A stretch of DNA of 64,000 bases from Bromus sterilis (taxonomy: Eukaryota > Streptophyta > Magnoliopsida > Poales > Poaceae). Position 1 is the first letter of the stretch, and each line of letters starts with the position of its first letter. Both the position numbers and the translations under genes were made by a program. A model generated the notes under the pieces. The model searched no databases. It was not told the origin of the DNA and worked only from the letters and a program-made list of their open reading frames with translations. Positions 1-10,700 of this stretch are shown piece by piece. The DNA is taken from NCBI GenBank assembly GCA_950022295.1, contig OX465597.1, positions 187,177,016 through 187,241,015 on the forward strand. Direction: 5' to 3'.

Positions 1-1620
1 AATCTTTATCCTGGATAGGTACGGATCCCCCACAGGTTACTCGAAACGAGTCTTACCAGACGGACCGATAGTGCTAGCTCAGACTGTCCGCACGGCGCGA
101 GGCCAGTCGTTCGAGAGAAATTTATCTCGCGAAGAACCAGCATCGATGGACGGTGTGGACTCTTGTGAGTCCTTTTCCCAAGGTAAAGTGAGGGAAAGGC
201 CTCATGCACTCTTTGCCTTGGGTAGCAGGTGTTTTCTTGGAATTATCATCCGGGAAGGGAAAACTATCCGGCACAAACGTCCGGGAATGACATGATGGCC
301 AACCCTTGGTGGTCAAGAGACCGTCAAGGGAAGGCATCCAGTAACCTTTTAGGAGCAAGCACCTGGCTCGAGAAAACCATCCGGGATGCTATTCCCGAGA
401 ACCTTGGGGCGAGGTTTCCCGAAACGCTCATTTGGAGGCGCTGAGAAGCCCCCGAGCGTGAAAACCATATAACAACCGCGAGGGACAAGACGGGACATCA
501 CCCGTGTCGATGCCTATTACGACGACACTTGCTGGGATGCGGTGAAAGCGTGAAGAAGCTTTAAGATTTCTGCACAGGGAACAAACGTCACAGCCAACGT
601 GATCGCCTGCCCTCCTTCTAGCGCCATCTTTCGGGTGTTGCTTCTCAGACCCTCCTTCTAGTGCAAGGTTTTAGGTGGGGAGGGGGGTTCATTCCCAGCC
701 CTTACCCATCACCAGAAAATGGGAGAACAACGATGACACTGCCCCGAGGTCCCCGCTTCCTTGATGTGCACGAAGGTTGCTGGTGGCGTCGAAACGGCAT
801 TCGGGTTGATGATATGATATGAGCAAACACATGTGTTTACCCAGGTTCGGGCCGTCCGGAGACTAAAAGCCGTACTCCTGCATGTCTGATCTTCCTTGAT
901 GATGATGGAGTAGAATATAGTACAAGGTGATCTCCATGGAGAAGATACCCTATGCTACACTCCACTATGATTCTCTCCTCTTGGTGGAAACTAGCTGCCC
1001 TCTAAAGGGAAATCCTTGAGAGGCCTGCGAAGAAGTTCTAGGGATGAACTCCTCTTCTCTCTAGCTATGGATTCTTCTGGCTATGTGTTAGTCTGGATGG
1101 TGGCTTCTTCTTCTAGCTCTTCTTTCTTCTCCCACTTCTTCTCCTTGGCCTTGGCCACCCTCCTTTTTCTCCTCCTCCTTTCCTCTCCCCCTTCCTGATG
1201 TGGTCGACATATCCCTTTTTTAGATCAAGGGGCTCGCCACAGGACCACTGATAGCTATAGTAAAGGTCTTCTAAGAATACTTGTGGATGTGAGGCGCTAT
1301 GCGGTCTTCTGAGAAGTTCCCGTGGCGTCCAGGGGACGACTGGTGCATGCACGGGCTACGTAGGCACGAGGGAGCCCGCCAGGTGTTTGCTGCCTCCTGT
1401 CAGCAGCGCATGCTTGTCTTCTAGCGCATTGAATGCGTTGTGCTCTTTGTCGGGCGGTGGGAAACAACTGGAGGGTTCCACCATTCCGGAGGTGGTGCGA
1501 GGTGCCCCTTCCGTGCGTCTTGCGAGATGTTCCCGGCATCTCCTTGCTGGAATCCTCTAGGGTTTCCCCTGAGTTGTCCTAGAGGCGTGATCGGAATCCA
1601 GAGAAACGGGGTACCCCAGT
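1..1620. other. Unassigned repetitive region, possibly LTR-derived
   Basis: No convincing reading frame is visible; the short open frames here have no recognisable motifs. The stretch at 834-853 (GTTTACCCAGGTTCGGGCC) is a signature I associate with grass gypsy LTRs, and 1590-1625 reads like an LTR terminus ending in CGACA. I infer LTR-derived DNA but cannot name the family or its boundaries. Confidence 0.35.
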
Positions 1621-1630
1621 ACCCGGTTAC

Positions 1631-2767
1631 CGACAAGAAACAATTAAACAACATATCAACAAGTATCTAAGGCACTGTATTTGGAGAGGATCAAATTTGG
1701 AAGACATAAGACCTGATCTTGTGGCATGGTCTATAGTTTGTAGGCCCAAAAATCAGGGCGGACTGGGAGTTCTCAACATCAATGTCAAAAACAATGCTCA
1801 GCTTCTTAAAAATCCCCACAAGTTGTTCAACAAGACAAATATTCCTTGGGTTAAAAGGATATGGGAATCATACTATAACACTGGCCAACTTCCTGGAAAT
1901 CGAAGTGTAGGATCATTCTGGTGGAAAGCCGGTGTGAATATCCTGGACCACTTTAAGACCATGGAAAAATGCAACATTGGTGATGGATCTACTTCTTCCT
2001 TTTGGTTTGATCTCTGGAGCACACAGTGTCTATACCCGCAACTACCACACATCTTCTCTTTTGCAAAAAATCAGCAGATCTCTATTCAGAAATTTATGGA
2101 TACTGAATTCATTGAGGATCTCTTCTTTCTTCCTCTTTCAACTCAGGCCCACCAAGAGATGCAAGTTATTGACTCCCTTTGCCTGCACCATAATCAGAAC
2201 AACAACTCAGCAATCAAAGACTAGTGGACATACATTTGGGGTAATAGCAACTTCAGTTCTGCAAAATCTTACAATTAAATGCTTGGTTACAAAGTGGTTC
2301 AACCACACTTTAACTAGGTATGGAAATGTGGCTGTCAACCCATACACCAAGTTTTCTTTTCGCTACTTCTAAATGAAAGGTTGAACATAAGAAACCTTCT
2401 CAGGAGGAAAACTTCTCCCTTACAATCTTAAAATTTTTCTACTCTCAATTGTCCAGCAGAAGAAACCCTGCATCATATCTTTTAGGGCTGCCATTTTGCT
2501 GTTGATTGCTGGGACTTTGGTTGTCCCACCAGAACCAAAAACTCATCCATCTTGGAAGCTTTTGCTGACATCAGGCAGAAGTTAGATGTCCCCTTCTTCA
2601 TGGAAATAATCATCACTGCTACTTGGGCTATCTGGATGGCTAGAAATGACAAAATCTTCAGGAACAGAAACCCTTCCATGTTGCACTAGAAGGAGCACTA
2701 TTTCTCTGAACTCAAACTTCTGAGATATAGGATTAAGGGTAAGTATGCTAAGTCATTTAAAGAATGA
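1631..2767 (+). pseudogene. LINE (L1-type) ORF2 C-terminal remnant
   Basis: Codes for the C-terminal part of a plant L1-type LINE ORF2. An open frame from about 1631 to the TAG at 2222-2224 includes INKYLRHCIWRG, then CRPKNQGGLGVLNI and GSFWWK, the block typical of the region after the reverse transcriptase in plant LINEs. Farther down, in broken frames, are a zinc-binding-like block (EETLHH at about 2464-2481) and WAIWMARND (about 2625-2651), typical of the ORF2 end. Several stops and frame changes show it is dead. The RT catalytic core is absent, so this is a 5'-truncated copy, as is usual for LINE insertion. Confidence 0.75.
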
Positions 2768-2925
2768 CTTGACAATGTAATTTAATGTTTTCGTTCTTTT
2801 TTTGGGCTTAGCTCAATCCATGTAATGTACTCTGTTTAACTTTTTATAATAATTTAAAATATACAGTGGGGTTTTTCCCTACTGTTTTCACCCTCAAAAT
2901 GTGCTTATTTTCGAAAACTAATTTT
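2768..2925 (+). mobile_element. LINE 3' untranslated tail
   Basis: AT-rich sequence after the last LINE codons, ending near a stretch that reads ACAGTGGGGTTTTTCCCTAC, a small hairpin resembling the 3' ends of plant LINEs. No clear poly(A) tail or target-site duplication could be fixed, so the right end is approximate. Confidence 0.45.
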
Positions 2926-3357
2926 TTTTAGTTTAGAACTTTAGCTACTAGATGGATCACTAACCTCTGGAAGGGTTGTAATATATAGAGTACACTCACG
3001 TACCATGGGTCGAGGATGCGCAAGGATAACCAAACCCCCATACACTCCTCCTTGGGGTACTTGTCTCTTTGTGAATCTCTTGATTAGATAGAGAGTTTCC
3101 GATAATAAGTGGATGAGTTCCTTCGACTAATGCGAGTATTCGATTGTTGGCACTTCCACCATCCTTATTTTCCTAGCCTCTTCGATATCGTGCATTGCGC
3201 TTTCTCAACTTGAGAGTCAGTGCAAAGTTCTCGGGTGCATCCAAACCCTTGGCATGACACGCTCTATCATCATAAGCCTCATTATATCTTCCTCAAAACA
3301 GCTACCATACCTACCTATCAAGGCATTTCCATATCCTTTCTGAGATACATTTCCGTG
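2926..3357 (+). other. Degenerate gypsy (Athila-type) internal remnant
   Basis: Non-coding sequence resembling the low-complexity internal region of grass Athila-type elements, for example around 3235-3350 (CTTGGCATGACACGCTCTAT and the following bases). No open frame. It ends where the LTR of element A begins. Confidence 0.35.
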
Positions 3358-3838
3358 TGAGACGTCCCAAACGTATCTATAATTTCTGCTTGATCCATGC
3401 TTATATTGGTGATATTGCTATGTGTTTTGCAACACATTCATACCTTTTTACACATATTTGGACTAACCTAATGACTCAGTCCACCCAGTACCATTTTCTG
3501 TCTGCTGATGTCTGTGAATTGAAGGTTTATACCCATATTATAGTGCTCGGAAAATTCCAAAAAAATTATATAAAAAATTAGTGTTCCAGAAGACTACGGG
3601 AGCCCGAAGGAGAGCCGGAGGGGGCCCAGCCCCCTTCCAGGCGGCCAAGTGGCGTGGCCAAGGGGAGGCAGCGCCAGGGACCCGCTTGGTGGGGTGGGAC
3701 CTCCCACGGTGACACCATTCGGCCAATATTTACCTCTCTTCCTGAAAATCCTCAGGAGGACCTTCGTTTCGCGATTTTCACCACTGTTCCTCCGCCGCCG
3801 CGATCCCAAGACAGGGATCGCCAGAAGACCCTGTCAGC
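3358..3838 (+). repeat. Element A (Athila-type) 5' LTR, left part
   Basis: Starts TGAGACGTCCCAAACGTATC and is clearly homologous to the sequence at 49285-49750, which follows a polypurine tract and is therefore the 3' LTR of the same element or family. The LTR is split at 3838/3839 by the LARD insertion and resumes at 42981. The last bases before the break (TCAGC) and the first after it (CCGGC) look like a decayed 5-bp target-site duplication; the uninterrupted 3' LTR reads CCGAC at this position. Family placement near Sabrina/WHAM-like Athila elements is from memory. Confidence 0.7.
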
Positions 3839-4551
3839 TGTTGACACCGATTTTGGCCAAAGTAAAATGAGCCGTAAATGACTTTGGTGGATTTTTTACC
3901 GCTCAATATAAAATAATAGATCTAAAAAATAATAAGAAGGAAATGAGTCAAATATCAATATTTAAATTAGAGGACGTACGTTTTTATATACATAAACCAT
4001 CATCAACTGCAAAATTGCGATGTTGACACAAATTCAAAGTTTCGTAGAGGATGCTATCATGGCCAAATATTATATCACATTTACGAGTGTTATCATATCT
4101 AATGAAATATCAGCGTGATTTCGATAAAAGAAATAGCACGCGGTGATGTATATACAAAATATTAAACAGTCATATAATTATTAACAGAAAGTTATTTGTT
4201 ATGTATCATTATAATGAAGCCGGACTAGTTTGTGCTTGCATACCATGGCTACGTACATGCATGGTGCAGCATGCATGTGTCATCCACAGAATGATTAATT
4301 AGGCAGCAAGGTTAAGAACTAATTATAGGAGCCCATCTTAGCTACCTAACACTAAAATAAGTACAAAGCCCATGCGAACGTACTAAAAAAAATTGATGGC
4401 ACGTCCCTTCATTTGGCTTCAGAAAAAACTGCGTACGAAGTCGAGGAACTTGCTCGGGAATCAGCCAGTACACCCACGTTGTCGCCGAGGATCTTCACGA
4501 TCTAGAGGATGTGGGGGCGCGCTCGCCAGAGCCCTCCTGCTCTTCAGCGCC

Positions 4552-4560
4552 TATAAAAAC
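4552..4560 (+). promoter_or_regulatory. Putative TATA box, LARD 5' LTR
   Basis: TATAAAAAC in a local GC-rich context (CAGCGCC upstream, CAGACGAAGCGCC downstream). It is conserved in the 3' LTR at 36751-36759, which supports a core promoter of the LTR. The start site would be about 30 bp downstream. No other promoter element was identified. Confidence 0.5.
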
Positions 4561-4959
4561 CAGACGAAGCGCCGGCTCACTTTTCCACCGATCCTCTTCT
4601 CATTCGGCACTGTACCGCTGCAAAACTAATCCATCGCTCAGCCATACAACCAGCCCATCACTCAAGCGCTAATCAAACTCTCGCACTCCTAACCGCCTCC
4701 AGCCAACTGTTTCAGCGATCGTCAAGCCGTCGTCCGTGCCCTTCGTCGTCGGCTGCATCCGCCTCCGGCCGCGTTACTCCTCATCTGTTGCGCACGTCAC
4801 CGGCGGCTCGTCATCTACGTCGCCCCTTGTAGCCCTCCACAAGCCGCTGCACACCGGTACGTGAGGAGGTGAGAATTCATGGCTACCCTTTCTCTCCTTT
4901 CTTGATTGATGATGCTTTGTTTCACTGTACATCTCTCATATGTTTGGTGTTACACAATT

Positions 4960-5344
4960 AACTTGCTCTTGATTGTTGTCATGTTAATCTTGCATCCCAT
5001 GCTGATACAAGTCAAGAATAGAGTAGAAATATATTGTCTTGATTGATCTGATGGTAATCTTCCATGTTGATACAACTCAAGAATATAACTATATGTGTTG
5101 TCTTGATTTGTCTCATGGTAATCTTCCATGTTGATACAACTCAAGAATAGAACTAAATCTATTGTCTTGATTGGTCTCATGGTGATATTCCATGTTGATA
5201 CAACTCAAGAATAGAAATATGTTGTCTTGATTGGTGTCATGTCGATCTTCCATGTTGATGCAACTCAAGAATATGAAAAATGCATGTTATCTTGATTGGT
5301 CTCATGGTAATGTTCCATGTTGATACAATGCAAGAATAATACAA
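4960..5344 (+). repeat. LARD minisatellite a (about 62-bp units), 5' LTR part 1
   Basis: About six imperfect tandem units of 59-66 bp. Each unit carries CTTGATTGGTCTCATGG, then CCATGTTGATACAACTCAAG. Two nested inverted repeats are visible in most units: CATGG-N7-CCATG inside CTTGA...TCAAG. The array resumes at 16048 on the other side of the solo LTR and is present in the 3' LTR at 39446-40330. Confidence 0.8.
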
Positions 5345-5703
5345 ATAATTGTAACGACCTGATTCACTAAGAATCCAAGTCTCTGTGCCTTCTGTGCTAG
5401 CACCTGGATCAATAGCTAGCACACACAGTACATGATGTAATATCAAGAATAAACCACATGTCATATATATTACATCGAAAATCCAGTATTACAATAAAGC
5501 ATACCTGCATAGATCAAGGCTAGCTTACAAATAGAATACAATGAAAAAACAATAAAATCTTCGTGGCGTCCATCAACTCCACCGGCATAATTGAGTATAG
5601 ACATCGTAACTCTACATCGCATCACTTACTCGTCGTATAAAATCCTGCAACACCGAAGGTTACAACCCGACAACGGGTCAGTACATCTGATTTGTACGGC
5701 AAG

Positions 5704-6619
5704 TGATGAGGACATCCCTACTAATGTTACACCCATACCCTCACCAACTACACATACTGGACCAGTTACTAGAGCACGTGCACGTCAACTAAATTATCAG
5801 GTACTTTCGTTTCTTGCGAATCCTTCTATTGTTCATGAACATATGATGCTGCCTAAATTAGATACTTTTGTTTTGCTTATGAATGAAGGACCTAGCATGG
5901 ACACGAAGGATGGTCATTGGAGCGGGATCAAGAATGGAGAAGAAGGTGCGCGCGGGGGAAAGTACAGTGGAGTTTCCAGTGGGGATTTTCGCACGTTGAA
6001 GCCACCATAAGGCATGCATGAAGGCTTGGACGGAATACACGAGATGCCACTTCATTATTTTCTTCCAAGAGCAATTATAGGTGCTGCGTCACCTTAATAT
6101 TGGGCTGGGCCCATGTAATTTCGAAATACCACATTATAGGCTATTTTTAGAGTCCGTATGTGTGGGCAAACCGAGTTAGGGTTGTTTTCGGACCCCACCT
6201 CCAAGGGGTCACGAAAATCCCCTCTGTTCTCCCATATATACAGCCCTTAGGGCGTCGTTTAGACTTGGGTTTTAATTAGATATAAGTTAGCCATAGCCGC
6301 AACTTCGAGCTCTTCGTTTGTGTCATCCGACCAGGCCAAGACCTCATTGGAACCCCAACTTTCGTAATCATTCATCTTATATTCGCAATATCCAGATTGC
6401 AATTCTTAGTTCTTGCTTGTTCTTCGATTGCTTACAGGAATTAGACCTTCGTGGTCAGGTTGATCGTGCATCCGCGGGATCAATAACCTCTCAGAGTTGG
6501 TTTAGCGATCGCTAAGGCGCAACGTCTTCGCACGTTCGTAGTCGGATCGTGAAAGTTGCCTCCACCATAATCGATCTCCACCATCTCATCGAAACATCGG
6601 GACACCTTCGCCTCTATCA
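5704..6619 (+). repeat. CRM1 5' LTR
   Basis: 916 bp, starts TGATGAGGACATCCC and ends CCTCTATCA. The first ~307 bp encode the Pol C-terminal tail when this sequence sits at the 3' end; in the 5' copy the same frame is still open to 6010. TATA-like CATATATACAG lies at 6233-6243. Confidence 0.92.
6233..6243 (+). promoter_or_regulatory. Putative TATA box in CRM LTR
   Basis: CATATATACAG follows a C-rich stretch and is conserved in every CRM1-4 type LTR in the window, including the minus-strand copies. It is a plausible core promoter, giving a transcript start around 6265-6275. Confidence 0.5.
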
Positions 6620-6621
6620 AG

Positions 6622-6631
6622 TGGTATCAGA
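6622..6631 (+). promoter_or_regulatory. CRM1 primer binding site (initiator Met tRNA)
   Basis: TGGTATCAGA two bases after the 5' LTR matches the complement of the plant initiator methionine tRNA 3' end. It primes minus-strand DNA synthesis. Confidence 0.85.
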
Positions 6632-7701
6632 TTTCCAGGTTGCTCGGTGAGATTTCCCAGTTTTCATAGTCTAGATTGGTTCTGTTCTTCATACCTACAG
6701 TCCAAGAAAAAGCCAACAAAAAAAAATTAGGGTTAGATCATCACGTCCCAAGACAGTCCTAGCCTTTGTCCAGTTTTCTTTTCAGTACTTGCTTTGTTGA
6801 ATTTACGGTTGCATCGTTGTGTCAAGTTGCTGATCTTAGCGTCTAGTTCCCTTAGAGTTTCGAGTTCTGATCACAGTTTGCCACGTCGCCGCCGCACCAG
6901 TAGTCATCCTACCACGTTCCGCCAATCCGAGTCCAGATACACCACCACGTTCCGCCAAGCAGAGTCCATATACACCACCACGTCTCACGAGTCCGAGTTG
7001 AGTTCCACCATCAGTACGGTTCCTGATATCCCCGTAGCCAGAATAGTTTTGAGTTGATTAGAGTCGGATTTCACCAATCTTTTGTCGTACGTAGAAGAGG
7101 GTGATTTCCAAAAAAAAAAAAAAAAAAAAAATCAGGGGTAAAAATATTTCGTGCCCATACGTTCCTTAGGTCCAGAAACTCGTTTTGAGACGTTCGCCAC
7201 CATAGTGATTTTTTCGCACTTTTTCAGCCCCCGCAGTCCCGCATCGCCAAAAAAAAAGCAAAAAAAAAAAAAAAAAAGAGAGAGAAAAAAAAAATTCAGA
7301 GTGTGCTTCACAGTTGTTACGTGCCGCGCCGTGCTTTCGTTTGTGTTTTAGGCTCGCGTCTCTAGTACGGTCTAGCCTAGGATCAGCACAGTACCGACGT
7401 TGAGTGTTTATTCAGCTTTGCATCTCTGTTTTGATTACTGTTGAGTTTTTCCTACCATACTTGTCAGCCTTCCTACAGCTCCACATATATTCTACATCGT
7501 GCGTTTTGACACCTCCTGGCCATCGCTCTACCATATCTCTGAGAGTTTTGACCCATTGGTTGTACATCACCACCTGCTGCTAGGTAAGAATCGGTAAGAA
7601 CGTAAGAAAAGCTTGACGGATTTGTGCTTTCCACCACCCCACATCCATCCCATTAGTAGAAGTAGGATCATATTCCTGTGTGTTTTCTATTTCTGCTAAC
7701 C
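6632..7701 (+). other. CRM1 untranslated leader with homopolymer A tracts
   Basis: Non-coding leader between the primer site and gag. It contains A tracts at 7110-7131 and 7249-7290; similar tracts occur in the leaders of CRM2, CRM3 and CRM4, with variable length. Relative to CRM2, CRM1 lacks about 40 bp after the first A tract. Confidence 0.7.
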
Positions 7702-7790
7702 ATGCCAGGATCACATGATGAAGTGGCGCGGGATGCACCCGATTGGGAGAACATGACAAACAAGGAGTTACATGATAAATTTCTCAACAG
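7702..7790 (+). pseudogene. CRM1 gag N-terminus, frameshifted
   Basis: The ATG at 7702 matches the gag start used by CRM2, CRM3 and CRM4 (MPGSHDEVARDAP). Near 7780 this copy lacks 13 bp that are present in CRM2 (around 20942-20965), so the N-terminal ~27 codons are out of frame with the rest of Gag-Pol. The downstream frame would need an internal start at 7791. Confidence 0.8.
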
Positions 7791-10700
7791 GTGCAGGACA
7801 TCGAGACCAGATTTACAGAGGCGATTGATGGCGTGGAGAAAATGATCGACACCAAGCTCGACGCCAAGTTTACTGAGTTGATCGCACGCCTACCTTCAGC
7901 ACAGCCACAGCCACCGCCACTACCACGTGCACGACGTATTCTGTTTCCGCGAGGACAAGCTGCTGGTATTGGTGCTCCTCCTACTGCTGCAGTTGCTGCT
8001 ACTGCTGCAGTTGCTGCTACTGCTGCTGCTGCTGCTTCTGACGTCGCCCAGGACGACAACTACGAGGGTGATTACGAGGAGGAGGTGGAACAGGAAGCGG
8101 CCTATGAGCAGCCAGCTGGACGTCCACGTCCCAACATTCGCCACGGTCGACACCAACCACCCCCTCAGGTACGCGATGATGAACATGTGCCTAAACTTAA
8201 ATTGAATCTTAAGCCGTTTGAGGGTAAATATATTCCTGATGCTTATCTTACTTGGGAGTTAGAAACTAAACAACGTTTTACATGTTTTCAATATCCTGAG
8301 AATAGACGTGTTACTGCTGCTGTTTGTGAATTCACGGGCTTTGCATCTATTTGGTGGTCTGAACATTGTAGATTGCATGCTAATAATATTCCAACTACTT
8401 GGGCTGCTTTAAAAGATGCTATGCGTACTCGCTGGGTTCCTCCTTATTATCAACGTGAATTGTTACAAAAATTACAGCGTTTGAGACAAGGAAAAAATTC
8501 TGTAGAGGAATATTATCAAGAATTACAAACTGGATTGATTAGATGTGGCCTAGTAGAGGATAATGAAGCTATGCTTGCACGTTTTATGGGTGGCTTAAAC
8601 AGGGAGATACAAACTATTCTAGAATACAAGGACTTTGCTACTATCACTCGTTTGTTTCATCTTGCTTGTAAAGCTGAACGTGAAGTGCAGGATCGACAGG
8701 CCGCTACGAGACCTAACTTTTCTGCAGGACGAAATACATCATGGACATCGCGTGGAGCTTCTACATCCACACGTCCTGCTGCGCCACCATCTACTTCAGC
8801 CGCTCATTCTTACAGGGAGCCACCAAAACAGCCAGCGCCACCATTCAAGGGTGCACAGAGTGGTCCAGCGGCGAGTTCTTCTTCCTCCATGGCGTCCATA
8901 GGGCAAGCACGAGATCGTGATATTAAATGTCGCAGGTGCCAAGGTGGAGGTCACTTCGCAAAAGACTGTCCCTCCAAGCGTGTGATGACTATTACGGCGG
9001 ATGGTGGGTATGAGTCAGCGAGTGACTATGATGAGGAGACTCTAGTTCTCATTGCTCATGAGGAACAGGGTGCCCATGATGATGCTCATGATATAGAGTA
9101 TATGACTCCTGATGATGCAGATAAATATGCTAGTTTGGTTGCTCAACGTGTATTAAGTGTGCAGGTAACGAAGGCCGAGCAAAACCAGAGGCATAATTTG
9201 TTCCACACAAAGGGAGTGGTGAAAGAACGTTCGGTTCGCATCATCATTGACGGAGGGAGTTGCAACAACTTGGCTAGCATGGAGTTGGTGGAGAAGCTAT
9301 CTCTCACCATAAGACCACACCCCCATCCGTACTATATTCAGTGGTTTAACAATAGTGGTAAGATTAAGGTAACACGTTCTGTTCGTGTGCACTTTAGCAT
9401 TGCTGCATATGCTGATTATGTTGATTGTGATGTGGTACCCATGCAAGCATGCTCTCTTTTACATGGTAGACCATGGCAATTTGATAGGAATGTTGTACAC
9501 CATGGTAGGACAAATCAGTTTACTCTAGTTCATCAGGATAAAAATATTGCTTTACTTCCTATGTCTCCTGAACAAATTGTGAAAGATGATCTTGCTAGAG
9601 CTAGTAAAGCTAAACAGGAGAAAAATAAGAGTGAAAATGAGATAGCAGCTAAAGAATTTGAGCAACAACATAAGACTAATAGCAAATCTTCTTCTGTTGT
9701 TTCTAATGAAATTAAATTGACTAGTCCAACTTTGCTTGCTACTAAGGTTGATATTTCGGATTTGGATGTTAGTCAATATGTGTGCTATGCTTTTGTGTGC
9801 AAAGAAGCCTTGTTTTCATTTGAGGAATTGCCTCCTTCTTTGCCTCCTGTTGTCACTGACCTTTTGCAGGAGTTTATTGACGTCTTTCCACAAGACGTAC
9901 CACCGGGATTACCACCTATTCGAGGGATTGAGCATCAGATTGACTTAATTCCCGGTGCTTCGCTGCCCAACCGTGCGCCATACCGTACCAATCCGGAGGA
10001 GACGAAGGAGATTCAGCGTCAAGTACAAGAGCTACTCGACAAAGGTTACATACGTGAATCCCTTAGTCCTTGTGCTGTTCCTGTTATATTAGTGCCTAAA
10101 AAGGATGGAACATGGCGTATGTGTGTTGATTGTCGAGCCATTAATAATATTACTATTCGTTATCGTCATCCTATTCCTAGGCTAGATGATATGCTTGATG
10201 AATTAAGTGGCTCTACCATGTTTTCCAAAGTTGATTTGCGTAGTGGATACCATCAAATTCGCATGAAATTAGGGGATGAATGGAAAACGGCATTTAAAAC
10301 TAAGTTTGGATTATATGAGTGGTTAGTCATGCCTTTTGGGTTAACTAATGCACCTAGCACTTTTATGAGATTAATGAACGAGGTTTTACGTGCTTTCATT
10401 GGACGATTTGTGGTAGTCTATTTTGATGATATACTGATTTATAGCAAATCTTTAGAGGAACATTTGGATCATTTACGTGCTGTTTTTATTGCTCTACGTA
10501 ATGCACGTTTATTTGGTAACCTTGGGAAGTGCACCTTTTGCACCGACCGAGTGTCGTTTCTTGGCTATGTTGTTACTCCGCAGGGAATTGAAGTTGATCA
10601 TGCCAAGATTGAGGCAATTGAGAGTTGGCCGCAGCCCAAAACGGTCACACAAGTGAGGAGTTTTCTTGGCCTCGCTGGATTCTATAGGCGTTTTGTGAGA

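Larger units (their letters stand above)
3839..5349 (+). repeat. LARD 5' LTR, segment 1
   Basis: First ~1.5 kb of the 5' LTR, colinear with 35999-37020 plus 39315-39835 of the 3' LTR. It contains the TATA element at 4552 and the start of the hairpin minisatellite. It ends with ATAAT at 5345-5349, the target duplication of the solo LTR inserted here; in the 3' LTR the same sequence is uninterrupted near 39825-39850. Confidence 0.8.

Noticed and set aside
5858..6055. A 65-codon antisense open frame repeated at every CRM LTR (also 12645, 18986, 28387 and minus-strand counterparts), and a second 65-codon frame near the LTR end (6318, 13105, 19446)
   Set aside because: They recur only because the LTR recurs; the first lies opposite the Pol tail, the second spans the transcript leader. 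No motif or start context supports translation.
6622..6631. tRNA gene fragments at the Met-tRNA-like matches
   Set aside because: Only about 10 bp match, placed right after LTRs; they are primer sites.
7110..7290. A tracts taken as poly(A) tails of a retrocopied gene
   Set aside because: They occur in the leader of every CRM copy at the same place and are not followed by target duplications.
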